Shown one piece after another: positions 1-9,122 of a stretch of 64,000 bases of DNA (position 1 is its first letter; the number at the start of each line of letters is the position of its first letter). The stretch spans positions 124,001-188,000 of the forward strand of contig NZ_JWLJ01000002.1 in NCBI RefSeq assembly GCF_000813985.1, written 5' to 3'. A model generated the notes under the pieces. It saw nothing but the letters and a program-made list of their open reading frames with translations, ran no database searches and had not been told where the DNA came from. Both the position numbers and the translations under genes were made by a program. The DNA is from Ruegeria sp. ANG-R. Its GTDB lineage: Bacteria > Pseudomonadota > Alphaproteobacteria > Rhodobacterales > Rhodobacteraceae.

Positions 1-13
1 GCTGAAAAGAGCG

Positions 14-709
14 GTGAGGACACCAATGCAGGTTGCGAAACCGGTCGGTCGAAATGCGCCGGCGCTGAAGTATGATATTTTGTCGGCACTGGCTGTTCAC
101 GCCTTGTCGGGCGACAAACATCGTCATCGCAGCATTCTTCGCATCATAACGTTGATCACCACCCGGTATAATTGGCGCTCCAATGAACTGTCGATCGGTC
201 GGGAAGAAATTGCACGGCTGTGGTCCGTGAATGAACGTACGGTCAAGCGCGAGATGGCGAAATTGCGCAGCGCGGGTTGGATTACGGTGAAACGACCGGC
301 TGCGCGGGGACGGGTCGCGGTGTATGAGCTCGACCTCAAGCAGATCATGTTGGACACTGCTGATATCTGGCCGGTGATTGGCGCTGATTTTCAGGATCGT
401 ATGCAGCAGGAGCCGGCACAGGACACCAATGTCGTTCCCTTCCAGACCAAGCCCGCGATCCCGCCACCTCAGGGCGAGGATGTCTGGGCACAGGTTCAAT
501 CGCTTCTGCATGGTCGAGATCCCGAGCTCTGGTCCAGTTGGTTCCAGCATCTGAACGAGGCCGAGAGGGCGGGGGGTCAGGCGACCCTGATCGCGCCTTC
601 CCGTTTTATGGCAGACTATATCGCGCAGAAGTGGTCGGGGCGGGTGCTGGCGGCTTATGCGCGTGTCGACCCGTCAGTTCGGGTGTTGCGCATCGAAGCG
701 GCGGAGTAA
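14..709 (+). CDS. Winged-helix / DnaA N-terminal-domain protein
   Basis: Protein of 231 aa with two parts. Residues about 60-115 look like a winged helix-turn-helix (SIGREEIARLWSVNERTVKR followed by a wing). Residues about 155-228 resemble domain I of DnaA (DVWAQVQSLLHGRDPELWSSW, then a stretch ending VRVLRIE). The AAA+ ATPase and the DnaA domain IV are absent, so it is not a replication initiator in the DnaA sense. Roseobacters carry DnaA-like replicases on extrachromosomal replicons, but housekeeping genes in this window argue for a chromosomal regulator or accessory replication factor. The role is inferred from domain resemblance only. It lies 114 bases upstream of the ABC exporter on the same strand. 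Confidence 0.7.
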   Translation: MRTPMQVAKPVGRNAPALKYDILSALAVHALSGDKHRHRSILRIITLITTRYNWRSNELSIGREEIARLWSVNERTVKREMAKLRSAGWITVKRPAARGRVAVYELDLKQIMLDTADIWPVIGADFQDRMQQEPAQDTNVVPFQTKPAIPPPQGEDVWAQVQSLLHGRDPELWSSWFQHLNEAERAGGQATLIAPSRFMADYIAQKWSGRVLAAYARVDPSVRVLRIEAAE

Positions 710-823
710 GGCAAGATCCGGTGCGGGCTTGCTCTATAGGGAGGGGGCGACTATCTAGCGGGGACGGTTTAGGAGCGGGTCAGAACCGGCCTGTCTCAAC
801 CCTGATCACAGTGGACATGTGCA

Positions 824-2605
824 TTGCAAAAGATCAAATCAAAATTTGCGGCAGTATTGAGTGACTCCGTCCTGTGGCGGCTGCTGGCCGAGAATATGCG
901 GGAACAAATGGTACCCTATATCATTGCGATAATCGCAATGGTGTTTGTGGCTGCGACCACCGCCGGTATCGCCTTTATAATGCGCGACGTTGTGGACTCG
1001 CTGTTCGACAGTGAGAATTCGGCGAAGATTCTGGGCGTTTCAATGGCCGTGTTTTCAATTTTCTTGGTCAAAGGCGTGGCAACGTATGTGCAAATCGTGG
1101 CTTTGACACGCGCCGGGAACCGGATTGTCTCGAAACAGCAGATCAAGCTGTATGATAAGCTTTTGCGTCAGGGCGTATCATTCTTCAATTTGACCGAAAG
1201 CTCGGACTTGTTGCTGAAAGTAACGCAAACCGCCCAGGCCGCGCGCACGGTCATCGAAATCATGGTCACTACCGCCGTGCGTGACATGCTCACGTTGATT
1301 GGGTTGCTGGCCGTGATGTTCTATCAACAACCGATCCTGTCCCTGTTTACTCTGATCGTTGGTCCTTTGGCAGTTCTGGGGGTCCGGAAACTTCTCCGTA
1401 AAGTCCGAGAGATGGCAGATATGGAACTGCAGGGGATGGGCGCGATCATGAAGGTCATACAGGAGACTTCGGCCGGCATTCGTGTCGTTAAGACCTTCGG
1501 GTTGGAAGAGCGCATGGCAAACCAGATGAATTCGGCCGTGAAAAGTGTCGAGAAGCGCCGTAACAAGCTTGCCAGATTACAAGCCGCAACAAGCCCACTG
1601 ACCGATATTCTGGCGGGCTTTGCAATTGCATCCGTCATCGGGTTGAGTGCAGGCAAGCTGTTTGGCGCGGCTGCTTCAACACCGGGTGAACTGATGTCGT
1701 TCGTCACCGCTGTGATGATGGCTTATGAGCCCGCGAAGCGGCTGACAAAGGTGCGGGTCAAGATGGAATTGGGTCTGCGTCGGGTAAAAATGCTGTTCAC
1801 GATGCTGGACGAACCTGAAACCTTGCCGGAGGATGCCAATCCCAAAGCGTTGCCCGATGGACCTAGAGAGGTCGCGTTCAACGACGTGACGTTCGGCTAC
1901 CGTCGTCGCGATCCAATTCTGAAGAATCTCTCCCTTACATTCGAGGCGGGCAAAACCACTGCGTTGGTTGGCCTGTCCGGCGGAGGCAAATCAACCATAC
2001 TGAACTTGGCATTGCGCCTATATGATCCGACCAGCGGTTCGGTTTCGATTGATGGGCAGGATATCAAGTTTGCATCCTTTAAATCGCTGCGAAAAAACAT
2101 GTCCTTTGTGGGGCAGGAGACGTTCCTGTTTTCATCCTCCATCGCCGACAATATCCGATTTGGTCGTGAAGGCGCCTCGCAGGAGGAGGTGATTGAAGCG
2201 GCGAAAGCCGCAAATGCATATGATTTCATCATGACGCTGGAGCAGGGCTTTGACACCATGGTCGGCGAAAACGGTGCCTTTCTGTCCGGCGGTCAGAAAC
2301 AGCGCCTTGCAATTGCGCGTGCGCTGCTGCGCGACAGCCCGATCCTGCTGCTGGACGAACCGACCAGTGCGCTGGATTCGAAGTCCGAACACCTGGTGCA
2401 GGAGGCGCTGAGCCGTCTGACCGAAGGACGCACGACCATCATCGTGGCACACAGGCTGTCGACGATCATGCACGCGGATAAGATCGTAGTGATCGAGAGC
2501 GGCGAGGTTCTGGAACAGGGCAACGCCACGCAGTTGCTGAAAAAACCGGGCCCGTTCAAAACTCTGTATGACCATCAGTATTCCAACGCGATCAAAGCGG
2601 AATGA
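824..2605 (+). CDS. MsbA-type ABC exporter, fused membrane and ATPase domains
   Basis: 593 aa half-transporter. An N-terminal six-helix ABC transmembrane domain (about residues 25-315) is followed by an ATPase domain with Walker A GLSGGGKST, signature LSGGQKQRLAIARALL, Walker B ILLLDEPTSALD and switch histidine in IIVAHRLST. This layout is typical of homodimeric exporters of lipids, lipid-linked sugars or peptides. The start used is TTG at 824; no better ATG gives the full first helix. The genes after it are glycosyltransferases, so export of a glycolipid or of the product of the PKS-NRPS further along is plausible but not proven. Family assignment is firm; the substrate is unknown. Confidence 0.9.
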   Translation: MQKIKSKFAAVLSDSVLWRLLAENMREQMVPYIIAIIAMVFVAATTAGIAFIMRDVVDSLFDSENSAKILGVSMAVFSIFLVKGVATYVQIVALTRAGNRIVSKQQIKLYDKLLRQGVSFFNLTESSDLLLKVTQTAQAARTVIEIMVTTAVRDMLTLIGLLAVMFYQQPILSLFTLIVGPLAVLGVRKLLRKVREMADMELQGMGAIMKVIQETSAGIRVVKTFGLEERMANQMNSAVKSVEKRRNKLARLQAATSPLTDILAGFAIASVIGLSAGKLFGAAASTPGELMSFVTAVMMAYEPAKRLTKVRVKMELGLRRVKMLFTMLDEPETLPEDANPKALPDGPREVAFNDVTFGYRRRDPILKNLSLTFEAGKTTALVGLSGGGKSTILNLALRLYDPTSGSVSIDGQDIKFASFKSLRKNMSFVGQETFLFSSSIADNIRFGREGASQEEVIEAAKAANAYDFIMTLEQGFDTMVGENGAFLSGGQKQRLAIARALLRDSPILLLDEPTSALDSKSEHLVQEALSRLTEGRTTIIVAHRLSTIMHADKIVVIESGEVLEQGNATQLLKKPGPFKTLYDHQYSNAIKAE

Positions 2606-2612
2606 TCCCGGC

Positions 2613-3524
2613 GTGACCCATCAGCCCGATACCGCACCTGCGCCCTCGGCCCTGAGTGCGTCCGTTATCATTCCAACTTATCAGAGCTGGAAGCAGTTAC
2701 AGGTGTGTCTTGACGGGTTGGCCAGTCAGACGCTGAGCGCGGATCGGTTCGAGATACTTGCGGTCAACAATGACCCGTCCGATCCCGTGCCTGAGGGCTT
2801 TTGCCTGCCCGCGAATGCGCGGATACTGAGCGAGGCAAAGCCTGGCTCTTACGCGGCCCGAAACCGGGGCATCGAGCAGGCTGCGGCAGATTTGCTGTTC
2901 TTCACCGATTCCGATTGCCAGCCCGACCCGCACTATCTGGAGGCGGGGCTGAAGATCGCACAGGAGCACCCCACGGTTGGCCGCTTTGGCGGAAATGTTG
3001 TGCTGATACCGAATGGCCAGAACTGGACGACCACCGAGCTCTATGATGTTCATCTGGGATTGGAGCAGAAGAAGTGGGTGGAGCGTGGACGCGCGGTTAC
3101 AGCCAACCTGATTGCGCGCCGCAGCATTATGGATCGGATCGGCCGGTTCAATGATACGGTGCTGTCCGGCGGCGACATGGAATGGAATGATCGCGCGCAA
3201 GCGGCGGGCGAGCCTATTATATTTGCTGAACGTGCGATTGTTCGCCATCCGGCACGCGGTAGTTTGGCTGACCACATCACCAAGGCCCGCCGCATCGAAG
3301 GCGCCCGACTGCGCCGCAACGCAAGACGGGGGTTCGTGAACTACATCCCGCCTGTGCAGAAACTGATCCCATCGTTCAAGACGCTGAAAAATCTCCTCAG
3401 GAACTCCAAACTGACAACAGGGCAGGCGTTCGGAGTTTGGGGCGTGCACTATGTGATCCGCGTAGCGAAGATCACGGAGACCATTCGCCTTCTCTGGCTA
3501 CGGCGACCAGATCAGCGAAAATAG
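2613..3524 (+). CDS. Glycosyltransferase family 2
   Basis: GT-A fold glycosyltransferase of about 303 aa. It opens with the GT2 hallmark SVIIPTYQSW and has the metal/nucleotide acidic motif in FFTDSDCQPD and a later ED-like acidic stretch GGDMEWNDRAQAAG. Expected to transfer a sugar from a nucleotide donor on the cytoplasmic side of the membrane. A GTG start at 2613 is preferred, 7 bases after the ABC exporter stop. An in-frame ATG at 2568 would overlap the exporter by 38 bases and has no visible ribosome binding site. The gene is very probably co-transcribed with the exporter. Donor and acceptor cannot be read from sequence. Confidence 0.85.
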   Translation: MTHQPDTAPAPSALSASVIIPTYQSWKQLQVCLDGLASQTLSADRFEILAVNNDPSDPVPEGFCLPANARILSEAKPGSYAARNRGIEQAAADLLFFTDSDCQPDPHYLEAGLKIAQEHPTVGRFGGNVVLIPNGQNWTTTELYDVHLGLEQKKWVERGRAVTANLIARRSIMDRIGRFNDTVLSGGDMEWNDRAQAAGEPIIFAERAIVRHPARGSLADHITKARRIEGARLRRNARRGFVNYIPPVQKLIPSFKTLKNLLRNSKLTTGQAFGVWGVHYVIRVAKITETIRLLWLRRPDQRK

Positions 3525-3542
3525 GGCGGCCACGGCGCAACC

Positions 3543-3568
3543 CGCGAGGGGCTGGCTTCGCGATTTTT
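3543..3568 (+). terminator. Possible weak intrinsic terminator
   Basis: A short inverted repeat CGCGA/TCGCG with a ten-base loop is followed by ATTTTT, 18 bases after the GT2 stop. The stem is only five pairs, so this is a weak candidate. Confidence 0.35.
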
Positions 3569-3689
3569 GATTCTTCCGCATCTCTGTGAATGCTGCTCGA
3601 CAGATCAGTTTTCCCGGCGAGGTCTTTGACGCTTTTTCGGTTTCAGAGGCTGTGTTACCCCAAGGTGTAACCACACAGAGGAAAGTCAT

Positions 3690-4991
3690 ATGTCGCAGAT
3701 TCGGCAGAACCCTGCTCGGGTGACAAGCCCCCGCGTTCTTCTGATCGCTGAGGCCGCAAACCCTGAGTGGGTTAGTGTTCCGCTTGTTGGTTGGTCTCTT
3801 TGCCATGCGCTTAAGGAAGTGGCGGATGTGCACCTTGTGACGCATATTCGAAATCGCGACGCCATTTTGCGGGCGGGATACACGGAGGGAGAGGATTTCA
3901 CCATTATCGACTCCGAAGCCGTGGCAAAGCCCATGTATCAGCTGGCGCAGGTACTGCGTATGGGGCGCGGCAAGGGCTGGACGATGAATACGGCCATAAA
4001 CGCGCTAAGCTATCCCTATTTCGAACATCTTGTCTGGAAACGTTTCGGCCCGGAGATTCGGGCAGGTGGGTATGATATCGTTCACCGGGTCACCCCGCTG
4101 ACACCGACCACGGTGTCACCTATCGCAGCAAAATGTGAAGCTGCCGACGTGCCATTTGTTGTCGGACCAATAAATGGAGGCGTACCCTGGCCAAAAGGGT
4201 TTGACGCCGAGCGCCGCCGAGAACGCGAATGGCTGTCTTATGTCCGCAGTGCCTACAAAGCGATGCCGGGGCGACGCCGGATGCTGAGCGCCACGTCAGC
4301 TTTCATCGCCGGCTCGAAGCATACAGCAAGTGAAATTCCCGAGAAACATCAGGACAGAGTTCACTACATTCCCGAGAACGCCATCGACACAACTCGATTC
4401 AACCGCGTTGCCCGGCAAAACCTCGACGGTCCGTTGCGTGCAGTCTTCATTGGGCGTCTCGTGCCATACAAGGGTCTAGATATGGGTGTCGAGGCCGCCC
4501 GAGAGCATCTCGCCAGCGGCGCGATGCGGCTTGATGTGATCGGAGATGGCCCCATGCGCGCAACAATCGAAGAGCAGGTCCGGAAAGACGGGCTTGCCGA
4601 GACGGTCACATTTCATGGCAAAGTCCCGCATGAAGTGGTGCAAGATATCGCGGTACAGTCCAATATCCTGCTGTTCCCTTCGATCCGGGAGTTTGGCGGT
4701 GGGGTAGTGCTGGAAGCCATGTCCTTGGGTCTCGTGCCGATGATTGTCGACTACGCGGGACCGTCAGAGTTGGTAACGCCAGAGACGGGCTTTGCTGTGC
4801 CCATCGCTCCTAAAGCTGCCATTGTTAGTACACTAAGGCAAACTCTGGACAGCATTGTTGCAGATCGCAGCGTTTTGTCAGATATGGCCGTAAAGGCGCG
4901 ACAGCGCGTTTCCGACGAATTCACTTGGCCGGTGAAAGCCCGCAAAGTCGTTGCCATCTATGACAGTATCCTTGCGGACCGGACCTCCTGA
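3690..4991 (+). CDS. Glycosyltransferase family 4 (GT-B)
   Basis: 433 aa retaining-type glycosyltransferase. The C-terminal half carries the nucleotide-sugar-binding glycosyltransferase group 1 domain, with AVFIGRLVPYKGLDMGVEAA, DVIGDGPMR and the E-x7-E motif in EFGGGVVLEAMSLG. The N-terminal half is a Rossmann-like acceptor domain (PRVLLIAEAANPEW). The ATG at 3690 follows GAGGAAAG, a good ribosome binding site. A 165-base gap separates it from the upstream GT2, so it may have its own promoter. It points toward a convergent minus-strand glycosyltransferase at 5103. Likely adds a sugar in the glycoconjugate pathway of this locus; donor and linkage unknown. Confidence 0.88.
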   Translation: MSQIRQNPARVTSPRVLLIAEAANPEWVSVPLVGWSLCHALKEVADVHLVTHIRNRDAILRAGYTEGEDFTIIDSEAVAKPMYQLAQVLRMGRGKGWTMNTAINALSYPYFEHLVWKRFGPEIRAGGYDIVHRVTPLTPTTVSPIAAKCEAADVPFVVGPINGGVPWPKGFDAERRREREWLSYVRSAYKAMPGRRRMLSATSAFIAGSKHTASEIPEKHQDRVHYIPENAIDTTRFNRVARQNLDGPLRAVFIGRLVPYKGLDMGVEAAREHLASGAMRLDVIGDGPMRATIEEQVRKDGLAETVTFHGKVPHEVVQDIAVQSNILLFPSIREFGGGVVLEAMSLGLVPMIVDYAGPSELVTPETGFAVPIAPKAAIVSTLRQTLDSIVADRSVLSDMAVKARQRVSDEFTWPVKARKVVAIYDSILADRTS

Positions 4992-5102
4992 TCGCTTGAG
5001 CGGTTCGGGCACAGATCCAAGCGGTTTTCTAAACGCTGTTTAATACATCAGTTGAATGACGACTGCTGTTCGTAGATTGTGCCGGGGCAGCCAAGTTTGT
5101 TC

Positions 5103-6152
5103 TCAGGTGGAAAGCCTCGCATCAATCTGTTGCCAGGCTGACAACAAGGTACTGCGCATGGTGTCGGGGCTATAGCGGTCGGAGATGGTTTTCGCTGCGT
5201 TGGCGCGGAGTTGATCAAGGCGAGCGGGGTCGCTGTCATACTCGGTGACAATGCCTTCCAGGGCCTTCGCGAACCCCACGATATCGCTGTCCAGAACCGG
5301 GAATCCGGTATCGGGCTGGAAATACTCTTCGCCCCCGACACCTGTATATCCAACTACGAGGCACCCGGCGGCCATCGCCTCGGCAGGGGGTAATCCAAAG
5401 CCTTCCCGATAAGAGAAAGAAAGAAAGATCAGGCTTTCATTGAAGATGTTATCCAACTCCTCTGGCGAGACATTCTCAATCTTTCGAAAGTTCCACCCTT
5501 CCAGGGCTGGATTCTCGCGCAAACAACCTAACAGGGTGGTAATTTCTTTGGGCCGCTTTCGCGGCATGTAAGCAATTTGGCGTTTTTTGGAAGCCTTTGA
5601 GTCCAACCCCGGACGCGTCACGGATTGAGAAACCAAGAAACTATCAAGGCCTGTAAACTGAGCGACAGCGGATTGGGCAGCTGCCGAAGTGGTTATAGTT
5701 GCCTCAAAATCATCAAGAGCATTGGTACCGTTTTTCAGATCGCGTTGTAGTGCGAAGCAGAATCCGTAGACATCCTGAACAAATAGTATCTTTCTGTTCT
5801 GCGGAAACAGAGCGCTGTATTCAGGGTACAAATACTCGGGGAGTAACAGGACGTCGCTTGGGCGTAATGTCAAAAGTGGATTTGGGCCGGTTTCGCGCCG
5901 GGAAAGAAGACCTTTGAGATGAGCTTTGAGACGCGCCCGGCGCCCTAAAAACTGATAGGTGACTTTGGAAAGCGGCGGATAGTAGTAAGGGAGCTGTGTA
6001 CTTTTGAAGAATGGATAAACATAGTCACTGGCAGCGTTGAGCGCGGCGGCCTCGTATCCCGCTTCGCGCAGCAGGTTCACCAACTGCAGTGACACATTGT
6101 TTCCACCAACCGGTCGCGTTACATCCGGTTGCACAAAAAAGTATCTCGGCAT
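5103..6152 (-). CDS. Glycosyltransferase family 4 (GT-B)
   Basis: 349 aa. The N-terminus (FVQPDVTRPVGGNNVSLQLV) has the glycine-rich loop typical of GT-B enzymes. The C-terminus has the E-x7-E signature in REGFGLPPAEAMAAGCLVVG. It is a distal gene on the minus strand after the SGNH/MBOAT pair, 285 bases beyond the SGNH stop, so it could be the end of that operon or be separately transcribed. Function is inferred as sugar transfer in surface glycan or glycolipid synthesis. No start conflict: ATG at 6152 directly precedes the conserved first strand. Confidence 0.85.
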   Translation of the reverse strand: MPRYFFVQPDVTRPVGGNNVSLQLVNLLREAGYEAAALNAASDYVYPFFKSTQLPYYYPPLSKVTYQFLGRRARLKAHLKGLLSRRETGPNPLLTLRPSDVLLLPEYLYPEYSALFPQNRKILFVQDVYGFCFALQRDLKNGTNALDDFEATITTSAAAQSAVAQFTGLDSFLVSQSVTRPGLDSKASKKRQIAYMPRKRPKEITTLLGCLRENPALEGWNFRKIENVSPEELDNIFNESLIFLSFSYREGFGLPPAEAMAAGCLVVGYTGVGGEEYFQPDTGFPVLDSDIVGFAKALEGIVTEYDSDPARLDQLRANAAKTISDRYSPDTMRSTLLSAWQQIDARLST

Positions 6153-6437
6153 TACGCTTCCTGACCTTCTGTTCAGACAAATTCATATCCGATCCACATG
6201 GCCCGCGCGGCTTGCGACCCTGAAAGTCGGCACACCTGACCGCAGCTTGTCATAGGTGTCTTTGCACCGGGCGCTGTCTTTGTCAATTTCGGTTTCGTTT
6301 TGAATGTCATGGCTGGATGACGCCCGGGATTCCGATGTTTTTCAAGTGAGAAAACCGGCGCTGCATTGAGGCTTCCAACCTCAACATCATGTGGTTATGA
6401 CCGTGTGTCAAAATACCCGAATACAAGGCCATGCGAG

Positions 6438-7574
6438 TCATGTGCACCGATCTCCGGTGTTCAGAAACTCCGCGAGGCTTCTTGCCACGAGATCGTGCCC
6501 TGCGGCATCAAGATGCGTATAGTCGTACGGAATATAATAAGGGTGAGTGTATGGTGGATGCTCGGCCCGAGCTGCACGAAAAGCCTCGGTCAAGTCGAGG
6601 TAAGGGAGGTCGAAGTCGGCAGCGATCTGGCCCAAACGCTTTGGTGCATCCACGCTGAGCCGTGACTTGGGTACAAATTTGACATTGTCGGCCAAACGCT
6701 CGCTCAGCATAAAGCGAGAAGGGAGGAAACCGACAATCACGCATATGTCGTTGCGCTTGGCCAGCCGGTTCAGCTTTGCCAGTTCCAACTCGAAGTTCTC
6801 CCACATGCGCTGCGAATAGCCTGCGGGCAAATCCGGTTGTTGCCAGCCATAAGCGAGGAGGGGGCTGAGGGGGTCATTGGGGTCAGCGCGATGGGTGAGA
6901 AGGCCCAATGCGTACTTCAGGCTTTCCACACTGCCATTGAGAACCTTCCACAGTGCGCTTCCGCGAATGGTGGCAGAGAGTTGGTCCTTCAGGGTCTGCG
7001 GTCGGGCTGCCTGCCGCCGCGTCGCCTCAACGACCTGTGGAATGCCCAAACCGGGTTTTCCTCTTCGAAACTCGGTGAAGCCGATCATGTTGCTGGTGAC
7101 AAGTAATATGACGGTCTGAGGGGGCGGAGTGGACCAAAGTTCCTCCAACCCCGAGCTGATCTGGCGCAGATCACCGCCGCGCTGACCCGCATTCGCCGTG
7201 GCGCTTTCGCCTTCGAGGTAGGCGGGTAGCCGCAGCGGCCAGGTTTCTTCCGCAGCAACACCTGTTCCGAATGTGGTAGAATCCCCAAGTCCCAGAATGG
7301 TCGGTGGCTCGGGCGGAGCATTGCCAGGTCGCAGACGCCAGCCGGTGTCGGAAAAGATGACAGGATGACCACCTGTCCGACGGGCATCGTAAACAAGGTC
7401 TGCCATCTGTGGGCGCAACAGGCGCAACCCCGCTTCCAGCCCAAGAACGATCGCAACCAGACCGAGCAACAATCCCGTCTGCGTTCGCAAGAAACGCAGT
7501 ACCGCTTGGCTTAATGCGCGTGGGCCACTTAGTTCTGCACTTTGGTCAGGAGAGTTTTTGGGGCGAGAAACCAT
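6438..7574 (-). CDS. SGNH/GDSL hydrolase-fold protein, membrane anchored
   Basis: 378 aa. One N-terminal membrane segment (about residues 30-50, LLLGLVAIVLGLEAGL) places the catalytic domain in the periplasm. The SGNH blocks are visible: GLGDSTTFGTG (nucleophile Ser), a later asparagine-containing stretch LVTSNMIGF, and a C-terminal DYTHLDAAGH with the Asp-x-x-His pair. It follows the MBOAT gene by only 9 bases. MBOAT plus SGNH-like partner is the arrangement of AlgI with AlgJ/AlgX, PatA with PatB, and DltB with DltD, all of which O-acylate a glycan outside the membrane. The inferred role is acyl transfer onto, or removal from, the glycan of this locus. Confidence 0.82.
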   Translation of the reverse strand: MVSRPKNSPDQSAELSGPRALSQAVLRFLRTQTGLLLGLVAIVLGLEAGLRLLRPQMADLVYDARRTGGHPVIFSDTGWRLRPGNAPPEPPTILGLGDSTTFGTGVAAEETWPLRLPAYLEGESATANAGQRGGDLRQISSGLEELWSTPPPQTVILLVTSNMIGFTEFRRGKPGLGIPQVVEATRRQAARPQTLKDQLSATIRGSALWKVLNGSVESLKYALGLLTHRADPNDPLSPLLAYGWQQPDLPAGYSQRMWENFELELAKLNRLAKRNDICVIVGFLPSRFMLSERLADNVKFVPKSRLSVDAPKRLGQIAADFDLPYLDLTEAFRAARAEHPPYTHPYYIPYDYTHLDAAGHDLVARSLAEFLNTGDRCT

Positions 7575-7583
7575 GTGCAGACC

Positions 7584-8969
7584 CTAGAACTGGAAATAGA
7601 TGAATTCAACGTTGGACGCCCCACTGTAGATCATCGGAAAGATGAGGCAGGTAGCCAGTGCAGCGAGAAAGGCCAGACGAGGTGACGCACGGAAGCGGGC
7701 GACCCAAACCTTGCGCAGCCCTAACAGCTCCACCACGATCAGGACCGCCAATATGGCAACGGGCCAGCCCAGCGAAAACTCATATCCCGGTGCCATGACA
7801 GCGATCCGATGCATGATTGTTTTGGCTTGTTCAAGGTCTGCAGCGCGGAACAGAATCCATGAAAAGCAAATCAGATGAAAGGTAACAAACCATTGTAGCA
7901 GCCTAAGTGATATGGAGTTGGCACGTCTGTGCGCGATACCGAGCATGCGCTCAAGTGACAGGATTGAGCCGAGAAAAATGCCCCATGCAAGCCAATTCAG
8001 ACCGGCGCCGTGCCATAAACCGCCAAGCGACATGGTAATCATCAAGTTGATGTAAGTGCGTGCACTTCCCCGTTTGCTTCCGCCAAGCGAGATATACAGA
8101 TAATCTCTTAGCCACGTGGACAGTGAGATGTGCCAGCGTCGCCAAAACTCACCCATAGATAGCGATAGGTATGGCGAGTCGAAGTTTTTTGGCAGCTTCA
8201 CGCCCAGCATCAGCGCAGAGCCGATCGCGATATCGGTATAGCCTGAAAAATCGAAGTAAATCTGTGCGGCAAACGCATAAGTCGCGCTGAGGAGGGCTAG
8301 TCCGGACATGGCATCGACGTTGCCATAGGCTTCATTGACAATGGGTGCCATGGAATCCGCCAACAACACTTTCTTGCAAAGCCCCCATACGACCAGAGCG
8401 ATGCCGGCCCGCAACAAAACCGGATCAAGTCTGTGCGCTTTGTGGATCTGCGGCACAAGTACGTCTGCACGTACAATCGGTCCGGCCACGAGCTGTGGAA
8501 AAAACGATACATAGAGCGCCACATCAATTGGATCTTCAAACGCACGTATCTTTCCGCGATACACATCAATCGTGTAGCTCATGGTTTGAAAAGTGTAGAA
8601 GCTGATCCCTAGTGGCAGGATCAGATCCAATGCTGGCCAGGGTGTTACACCGGTTATTTCCGCGATGGTGCTCGAGAAAAAATCGGCATATTTGAAGAGT
8701 CCCAGCAAGCCAAGATTGAACGTCAAGGACACCCAGAGGGCAAGCTTGCGGCGTATATCCCCGGGTGGTGAGCGCGAGATTGTGCGGGCGCACAAATAAT
8801 CGACCGCTGTGGAGGCCACCAGAAGCAGCGACAGTTCAACATCCCAGTACCAGTAGAAGACATAGCTTGCCAGCAGCAGGAAATAGCGACGCCAGCGAAG
8901 GGGTAACCCATAGTGCAGCGTTACGACAACAAACAGAAAAACCAGGAAAATCGTTGAGTTAAATAGCAA
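7584..8969 (-). CDS. MBOAT family membrane-bound O-acyltransferase (AlgI-like)
   Basis: 461 aa polytopic protein. It begins MLFNSTIFLVFLFVVVTLHY like AlgI-type proteins, has a long run of hydrophobic segments, the conserved PLGISFYTFQTMSYTIDVYR block, the FPQLVAGPIVR block, and the invariant histidine in SLGGLWHGAGLNWLAWG. Members pass acyl groups from a cytosolic donor (acetyl-CoA, or a carrier protein in DltB) across the membrane to a glycan or lipid acceptor. The gene lies 153 bases after the PPTase and directly before the SGNH gene. With NRPS and PKS carrier proteins encoded immediately upstream, the donor could be a carrier-bound acyl group, but plain acetylation is the simpler reading. 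Confidence 0.92.
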   Translation of the reverse strand: MLFNSTIFLVFLFVVVTLHYGLPLRWRRYFLLLASYVFYWYWDVELSLLLVASTAVDYLCARTISRSPPGDIRRKLALWVSLTFNLGLLGLFKYADFFSSTIAEITGVTPWPALDLILPLGISFYTFQTMSYTIDVYRGKIRAFEDPIDVALYVSFFPQLVAGPIVRADVLVPQIHKAHRLDPVLLRAGIALVVWGLCKKVLLADSMAPIVNEAYGNVDAMSGLALLSATYAFAAQIYFDFSGYTDIAIGSALMLGVKLPKNFDSPYLSLSMGEFWRRWHISLSTWLRDYLYISLGGSKRGSARTYINLMITMSLGGLWHGAGLNWLAWGIFLGSILSLERMLGIAHRRANSISLRLLQWFVTFHLICFSWILFRAADLEQAKTIMHRIAVMAPGYEFSLGWPVAILAVLIVVELLGLRKVWVARFRASPRLAFLAALATCLIFPMIYSGASNVEFIYFQF

Positions 8970-9122
8970 ATCGTATGCCTTTAGGTCAGAAGTTGCCGTC
9001 TGCCAGGCAAGAGTGGCACAGCTTTGGGGCTCCTGTGTGGTCGCATTCCAATTTTTGATAAAGCGAACATCTTGGGTGCGAGCTGGCGCCGAATTTGATT
9101 ACGGATGACGACCTTGATGCGT

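Noticed and set aside
14-709. Plasmid replication initiator placing the window on a chromid or plasmid
   Set aside because: No origin repeats or parAB genes are nearby, and rpsD, hisC and the TyrA-type gene in the same window indicate a chromosome.
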